Source: Cyclobacteriaceae bacterium (GTDB taxonomy: Bacteria; Bacteroidota; Bacteroidia; Cytophagales; Cyclobacteriaceae). From it: a stretch of 9,546 nt of DNA. Each line of letters starts with the position of its first letter. The first letter of the stretch is position 1. The notes under the pieces are model-generated. The model was not told the origin of the DNA and made no database searches. It saw only the letters and a program-made list of their open reading frames with translations. The position numbers and the translations under genes were made by a program. Below, one piece after another: positions 6,312-9,546 of the stretch. The DNA lies in the NCBI GenBank assembly GCA_028279155.1, contig JANQST010000089.1, positions 1 through 9,546 of the forward strand, written 5' to 3'.

Positions 6312-6841
6312 TAGATACTAAACTCTTTTTTTATTCTATTGATTTGATGAACATGGTGGCGCTGATGATAGATGAATGAATCTATAGCTTGTAGCAAGGA
6401 CAATCTTCCTGCCATTGGATGTTTATATACAGCCTTGTTTAGCCATTTCTCAGGATAGTCATTGACGTACTCCTTAATGTTGGTTCGTGTTGACTCCCAC
6501 TCTGATCTGATTTCATTCAATGAGTAATCTCCTTTGGGTTTAGAAATATAGGAGGGTGCTTTCCATCTCAATCCTGTCTGCAAAAAACCGCATGTAACCC
6601 ACATTCGTGCATTATTGATCAAATTCACTTTTTTCATCTTATCCCCTGCCTGCATCTTTTTTTTCATATACTCCAGGGAAAGTGTTTCTGCCATGTTCAA
6701 ATGGCTTAAAACTTGGATAATAGACCATCCTTTGCCCTTTTTTCCTAGAAAATCCTGATCCAATGACTCTAAATCATCAAAAATCTCATTTGTCTCTTTT
6801 TTAAGCTGAGAGAGCCTATTTTCTATGATTTTTTTCTCCAA
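6311..6841 (-). CDS. DinB-like four-helix putative metalloprotein
   Basis: The longest frame starts at an ATG at 6952 (213 residues), but its first 37 codons lie in a hairpin-rich, GC-rich tract and do not look like DinB. A TTG at 6841 gives 176 residues (start EKKIIENRL), the usual family length, and is preferred. Numbered from the TTG, the metal triad of DinB/YfiT proteins is present: His47 in VLSHLNMAE, and His159 and His163 in YHQRHHVHQI. W39 in the KGWS stretch and PMAGRLSLLQAI before the last helix also fit. Members of this superfamily bind Zn or Ni, and some are thiol transferases. The stop shares one base with the ATPase start, so it is the first gene of the ABC operon. A link to metal handling is inferred. 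Start choice is the weak point. Confidence 0.75.
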   Translation of the reverse strand: MEKKIIENRLSQLKKETNEIFDDLESLDQDFLGKKGKGWSIIQVLSHLNMAETLSLEYMKKKMQAGDKMKKVNLINNARMWVTCGFLQTGLRWKAPSYISKPKGDYSLNEIRSEWESTRTNIKEYVNDYPEKWLNKAVYKHPMAGRLSLLQAIDSFIYHQRHHVHQINRIKKEFSI

Positions 6842-6928
6842 TTGCAGTTTTTTGCTAAAAATTATAAAAAAAGTTATCTTCGAGTCAGTAAAATGCCTTG
6901 TTAAGGTATAAACCCACCGCAAACCCAT

Positions 6929-6969
6929 GATCCACAAAGGTGGATCGAGCATCCTGCGAATGGCTGCTC
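6929..6969. repeat. Two adjacent hairpins
   Basis: GATCCAC (6929-6935) pairs perfectly with GTGGATC (6940-6946) across an AAAG loop. It is followed directly by GAGCA (6947-6951) pairing with TGCTC (6965-6969), with an inner CC/GG (6953-6954, 6962-6963) around a 7-nt loop. Neither is followed by a T-run, so they do not look like terminators. They could be a structured RNA or operator sites. Confidence 0.5.
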
Positions 6970-6985
6970 TGCCTGCTAAAATATG

Positions 6986-7005
6986 AGCTAAATCTATATT
7001 TAGCT
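6986..7005. repeat. 8-bp-stem hairpin AGCTAAAT/ATTTAGCT
   Basis: The arms 6986-6993 and 6998-7005 are perfectly complementary around the loop CTAT, and G6985 could pair with C7007 past a bulged A. The hairpin lies 95 bp upstream of the antiporter GTG. It could be an operator or part of a leader RNA. No regulator is identifiable. Confidence 0.45.
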
Positions 7006-7099
7006 ACTCTCACACTCAATGTCTCGTAACAAATCGTTGTACTATTTGGTTTTTGATAATATTATTACGCAGTGTTGAACCTGCCTAAATTGTAATAAA

Positions 7100-8353
7100 G
7101 TGAGCATTCTAGATATAATCGCCTTATTCATTTTCCTTTCAGGAGCGTTCATTTTTATCAATACGTTCTACCTGAAATTGCCATCTTCCATCGGATTGAT
7201 GATTTTGGCCCTGGGCCTGTCCTTCCTTGTGCTGGTTGTTGGAAACCTGTTTCCTGAACTTCACCTGGCAGAACACGTCAAAGAATATGAATTTGAAGAG
7301 GTCCTCTATCAAATAGTTTTGACGTTTATGCTCTTCTCAGGAGCATTAAACATCGATTTTAAGAAACTAAGCAACCAGCGAAAACCTGTATTGGTTCTTG
7401 CAATCATTGGGGTGCTTATTTCAACTTTCGTAATAGGTACGCTTGTCTACTTCATGTTGCATTTCATGAATATCGAATTGCACTACATGTATTGTTTGGT
7501 TTTTGGTGCGTTGATATCACCTACTGATCCAATTGCAGTAACTAAAACAATTCAAAGATTTCACCTTAAAGAGGATCTCGAAATAAAAATTGCTGGCGAA
7601 TCACTCTTCAATGATGGTATTGCAGTGGTGCTTGCCTTAACTATTTTGGACATTGCACATGCAAGCGATGACCATACGCTTACTTTTTTTGAGACAGTTT
7701 ACATAGGTGTCGCAGATATTGGTGGTGGAATTTTCATTGGACTATTCCTGGGATATATAGGCTATCGACTATTGAAATATGTTGATAACGATGCAGTAGA
7801 AGTTGAAGTACTAATCACATTGGCGATTGTAATGGTAGGATCACAGCTCGCTGAATTCATCCATGTTTCTGCAAAACAAGCAGCAGTAGTTATGGGACTT
7901 GTGATTGGAAATGAAGGTCGGAGCACGCACGTCGCAAGTGCTGCTGGTGATTACGTATTCAAATTCTGGAATTTGTTGGAAGAGACTTTCAGTGCCATGT
8001 TATTCGTCCTCATTGGTCTTGAAATGCTTGTACTAGACCTACGTCTGGACTTTATTGCTGCGGGGTTCTTTGCAATATGTATCGTATTGTTTGGTCGATG
8101 GACCAGCGTGTTCATCCCGATAAAAATGATGTCAATCAAAGACACCTTTGAGAAGAATACCATTTCCGTGCTCACATGGGGTGCACTAAGAGGTGGTCTA
8201 CCGATCGCCCTTTCCTTGTCCTTGTCAGACTTTCATGGAAAAGAGATTATTGTGACCATGACATACATCGTGGTGGTATGCTCGGTGCTCTATCAGGGAC
8301 TCACGGTGCCTACACTTATGAAAATGAGTCAAAGTGAGGAACGGAAGGCTTAA
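7100..8353 (+). CDS. CPA1-type Na+(K+)/H+ antiporter
   Basis: The product is a 417-residue polytopic membrane protein of the NhaP/NHE (CPA1) family, exchanging cytoplasmic Na+ or K+ for external H+. Hallmarks are SPTDPIAV (140-147), the ion-binding GESLFNDG with Asn171-Asp172 (166-173), and the late-helix motif TWGALRGGLPIAL (359-371) with Arg364. About 11-12 hydrophobic helices fill the length. There is no long cytoplasmic tail or RCK domain. It starts with GTG at 7100: an in-frame ATG at 7019 is cut off by a TGA at 7076-7078, so GTG is the first usable start. Ion preference cannot be read from sequence. The cyclotransferase follows after 46 bp on the same strand and may share its transcript. 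Confidence 0.92.
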   Translation: MSILDIIALFIFLSGAFIFINTFYLKLPSSIGLMILALGLSFLVLVVGNLFPELHLAEHVKEYEFEEVLYQIVLTFMLFSGALNIDFKKLSNQRKPVLVLAIIGVLISTFVIGTLVYFMLHFMNIELHYMYCLVFGALISPTDPIAVTKTIQRFHLKEDLEIKIAGESLFNDGIAVVLALTILDIAHASDDHTLTFFETVYIGVADIGGGIFIGLFLGYIGYRLLKYVDNDAVEVEVLITLAIVMVGSQLAEFIHVSAKQAAVVMGLVIGNEGRSTHVASAAGDYVFKFWNLLEETFSAMLFVLIGLEMLVLDLRLDFIAAGFFAICIVLFGRWTSVFIPIKMMSIKDTFEKNTISVLTWGALRGGLPIALSLSLSDFHGKEIIVTMTYIVVVCSVLYQGLTVPTLMKMSQSEERKA

Positions 8354-8357
8354 GCCT
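8346..8357. repeat. 12-bp palindrome over the antiporter stop
   Basis: AGGCTTAAGCCT is self-complementary and contains the TAA stop (8351-8353). As RNA it would form a 4-bp stem with a UUAA loop and no U-run after it, too weak to be called a terminator. Confidence 0.3.
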
Positions 8358-8387
8358 AATTTCAACGAAAAATTCTGAGCAACGTAC

Positions 8388-8395
8388 TAATTTTG
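8388..8395 (+). promoter_or_regulatory. Exact -7 element TAATTTTG at the cyclotransferase start
   Basis: TAATTTTG matches the Bacteroidota -7 element TAnnTTTG exactly and ends 4 bp before the ATG at 8400. If used, transcription would begin at or very near the start codon, giving a leaderless or nearly leaderless mRNA. No TTG is found at -33, so readthrough from the antiporter remains the alternative. Confidence 0.3.
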
Positions 8396-8408
8396 ACATA
8401 TGTCAAAA
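8391..8408. promoter_or_regulatory. 18-bp perfect palindrome spanning a start codon
   Basis: TTTTGACATATGTCAAAA equals its reverse complement over all 18 bp, and the cyclotransferase ATG (8400-8402) lies at its centre. As DNA it could be a dimeric regulator site overlapping the -7 element. As RNA it could form a 7-bp stem with an AUAU loop that hides part of the start codon. Confidence 0.5.
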
Positions 8409-9461
8409 ACCAGCATAGTAATCATTGCTTTCCTGCTATTTTCCTGTGGAGATAATGGAAATAAAACTGAGCGGCCCGCAAGTCCCAGAATAAAAAAGGA
8501 AACGAAAATCGTTAGCCCTAAACAAAACCAAAAACTTTCCCTAGGCCAGCTAATATCATTTGAATTTGAAGGAAGAAATATTTCTATCGATTCAGTACAA
8601 ATCGAACTGGATAAGGACAAAATAACTTACTCCCAACCAAAATTTGAAGTCGAGTTGTCCTCCAAAAAAGTGGGGAGCAGACGTATTAAATCAACTGTCT
8701 ATTTTGGCGGAAAAAAGGAGACACATTACTCTAAAGTAATTGTTCTACCAACACAGGCACCAACTGAATATTCGTATGAGGTCATAAATACCTTTCCGCA
8801 CAATACTGGAGATTATACCCAGGGCTTGTTAATTGCAGACGGATTCCTTTTCGAAAGCACAGGTCAGAATGGGAGCTCCTCTCTATTTAAGAAAAGTATT
8901 GAATCTGGGGAAGTTCTAGAACAAACAAATCTTGCAGATGATATTTTCGGTGAAGGTCTTGCTCTTTTAAATGATCAATTTTACCATCTGACCTATCATG
9001 CTGAAGAATGCTTTGTTTACAACAAGAGCTTTGAGCAGGTCAACTCCTTTTCTTATGAAGGCGAAGGTTGGGGGCTAACATCGAATAATGGAAATCTCTT
9101 GATGACGAATGGTTCGAATAAAATATTTGTACGAGATCCATCTACATTCACCATAATAGATGAGTTGGAAGCATATGATGTCGATGGAAAAGTTGATGCT
9201 ATCAATGAGCTTGAAATGATCAATGGTGTCTTGTACGCAAACGTCTACCAGGAGGATTACATCGTTGGGATTGATCCGGAAACGGGTGCTGTGATTGAGA
9301 AAATAGACATGACTGGGCTACTCGACGCAAATGAAACAGCTGGTGTGGATGTATTGAACGGAATCGCTTATGATGAGCAAAATGATCGCATATTTGTAAC
9401 CGGGAAACTTTGGCCCAAATTATTTGAAGTAAAATTCACTCCTAAAAACCAAGTGCAATGA
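8400..9461 (+). CDS. Glutaminyl-peptide cyclotransferase lipoprotein
   Basis: The product has 353 residues. An in-frame TGA two codons upstream fixes the ATG at 8400 as the start. The lipobox ends in Cys16 (LFSC). Residues about 20-120 form an extra beta-rich, Ig-like region (VSPKQNQKLSLGQLISFEFEG, then strands to KVIVLP). The catalytic five-blade propeller follows from about 125 with glutamine cyclotransferase hallmarks: FPHNTGDYTQGL (132-143), FESTGQNGSSSL (151-162, with conserved Glu152), EGWGLTSNNG (222-231), INELEMINGVLYANVY (268-283) and a DVLNGIAYD...VTGKLWPKLFEV ending. It converts N-terminal Gln of exported proteins to pyroglutamate. Its membrane-anchored, extracytoplasmic location fits the three predicted Gln-starting secreted proteins in this window. 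It overlaps the next gene by 4 nt. Confidence 0.92.
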   Translation: MSKTSIVIIAFLLFSCGDNGNKTERPASPRIKKETKIVSPKQNQKLSLGQLISFEFEGRNISIDSVQIELDKDKITYSQPKFEVELSSKKVGSRRIKSTVYFGGKKETHYSKVIVLPTQAPTEYSYEVINTFPHNTGDYTQGLLIADGFLFESTGQNGSSSLFKKSIESGEVLEQTNLADDIFGEGLALLNDQFYHLTYHAEECFVYNKSFEQVNSFSYEGEGWGLTSNNGNLLMTNGSNKIFVRDPSTFTIIDELEAYDVDGKVDAINELEMINGVLYANVYQEDYIVGIDPETGAVIEKIDMTGLLDANETAGVDVLNGIAYDEQNDRIFVTGKLWPKLFEVKFTPKNQVQ

Positions 9462-9546
9462 CAATTGATGAAGTAACAAGTAAGATTAAGTCACTCGCAG
9501 AGACTCATGCAGGAAGATTTCAAGGAACAGCAAATTTTCAGTTTGA
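9458..9546 (+). CDS. N-terminus of a small protein, possibly SCP2-like
   Basis: The first 29 codons plus two bases of a gene run off the right edge. The ATG overlaps the cyclotransferase TGA (ATGA), so it is probably coupled to that gene. The visible MTIDEVTSKIKSLAETHAG, followed by a hydrophobic NFQF strand, resembles the opening helix and first strand of small stand-alone SCP2 (sterol carrier/lipid-binding) proteins, but 29 residues are too few to be sure. No signal peptide is present, so the protein is probably cytoplasmic. Confidence 0.6.
   Translation, partial: MTIDEVTSKIKSLAETHAGRFQGTANFQF

Larger units (their letters stand above)
6842..7099. other. Structured divergent intergenic region
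   Basis: This is the gap between the DinB-like gene (minus) and the antiporter (plus). Its DinB-proximal part is AT-rich. About 6905-6980 is clearly more GC-rich than its surroundings and holds several hairpins, listed separately. A 10-bp palindrome ATAATATTAT (7056-7065) lies near the antiporter. No convincing promoter for either gene was found: TACTATTTG (7040-7048) has one base too many between TA and TTTG. No tRNA was recognised. Confidence 0.5.

Noticed and set aside
6842..6952. N-terminal extension of the DinB-like protein from the ATG at 6952
   Set aside because: The extra 37 residues overlap hairpins, show no resemblance to the DinB fold and make the protein longer than usual. The TTG at 6841 fits better, although the long start cannot be excluded.
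7056..7065. Fur/Zur-type box around ATAATATTAT
   Set aside because: The symmetry is only 10 bp of A/T and does not extend to a full box, and it lies closer to the antiporter than to the metal operon.
7074..7080. Integron attC-like core (GTTGAAC)
   Set aside because: No matching RYYYAAC partner, no integrase and no cassette structure were found nearby.
8346..8357. Terminator after the antiporter
   Set aside because: The stem is only 4 bp, contains the stop codon and has no T-run after it.

Overview
The window looks like ordinary chromosomal DNA from a member of the Bacteroidota, most likely a marine Cytophagales-type bacterium. The base composition is moderately AT-rich. Lipoprotein signals are abundant. 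Secreted proteins carry Gln directly after the predicted signal peptidase I site. Promoter-like sequences resemble the Bacteroidota pattern (TTG, then TAnnTTTG) rather than sigma70 boxes. I see no IS element, phage gene, CRISPR array, rRNA or tRNA.

Left part (1-1782, all minus strand): the first 24 codons of a secreted protein run off the left edge, followed by an outer-membrane barrel-like protein of unknown role and a Crp/Fnr-family regulator. The regulator is divergent from a tightly overlapping plus-strand operon (1882-3486): HemJ (haem synthesis), a Sco/SenC copper chaperone lipoprotein and a mono-haem cytochrome c lipoprotein. This is a haem/copper respiratory module. The 99-bp divergent gap holds a 20-bp dyad that overlaps a self-complementary -7 element which could serve both directions.

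Middle (3487-6952, minus strand): reading in the direction of transcription, a DinB-like putative metalloprotein, an ABC ATPase, a FtsX/MacB-fold permease with two His-rich loop stretches, and a secreted DUF3299-like protein with a CxxC. The first three junctions overlap by 1 or 4 nt, or are 21 nt apart, so this is one operon. ATPase + permease + DUF3299 matches the Zur-regulated Zrg-type (PA4063-4066-like) zinc systems of Proteobacteria. The DinB-like first gene and a His-rich permease in place of a separate His-rich periplasmic protein are the unusual parts. A small coiled-coil lipoprotein follows after a 90-bp gap that contains an 18-bp direct repeat and a 12-bp palindrome.

Right part (7100-9546, plus strand): a CPA1-type Na+/H+ antiporter with a GTG start, a lipoprotein glutaminyl-peptide cyclotransferase whose start codon sits in a perfect 18-bp palindrome, and the first 29 codons of a gene overlapping it by 4 nt (possibly SCP2-like). 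The cyclotransferase fits the three predicted secreted proteins here that expose an N-terminal Gln after cleavage. The 6896-7005 stretch, between the divergent DinB-like and antiporter genes, is unusually structured and locally GC-rich.
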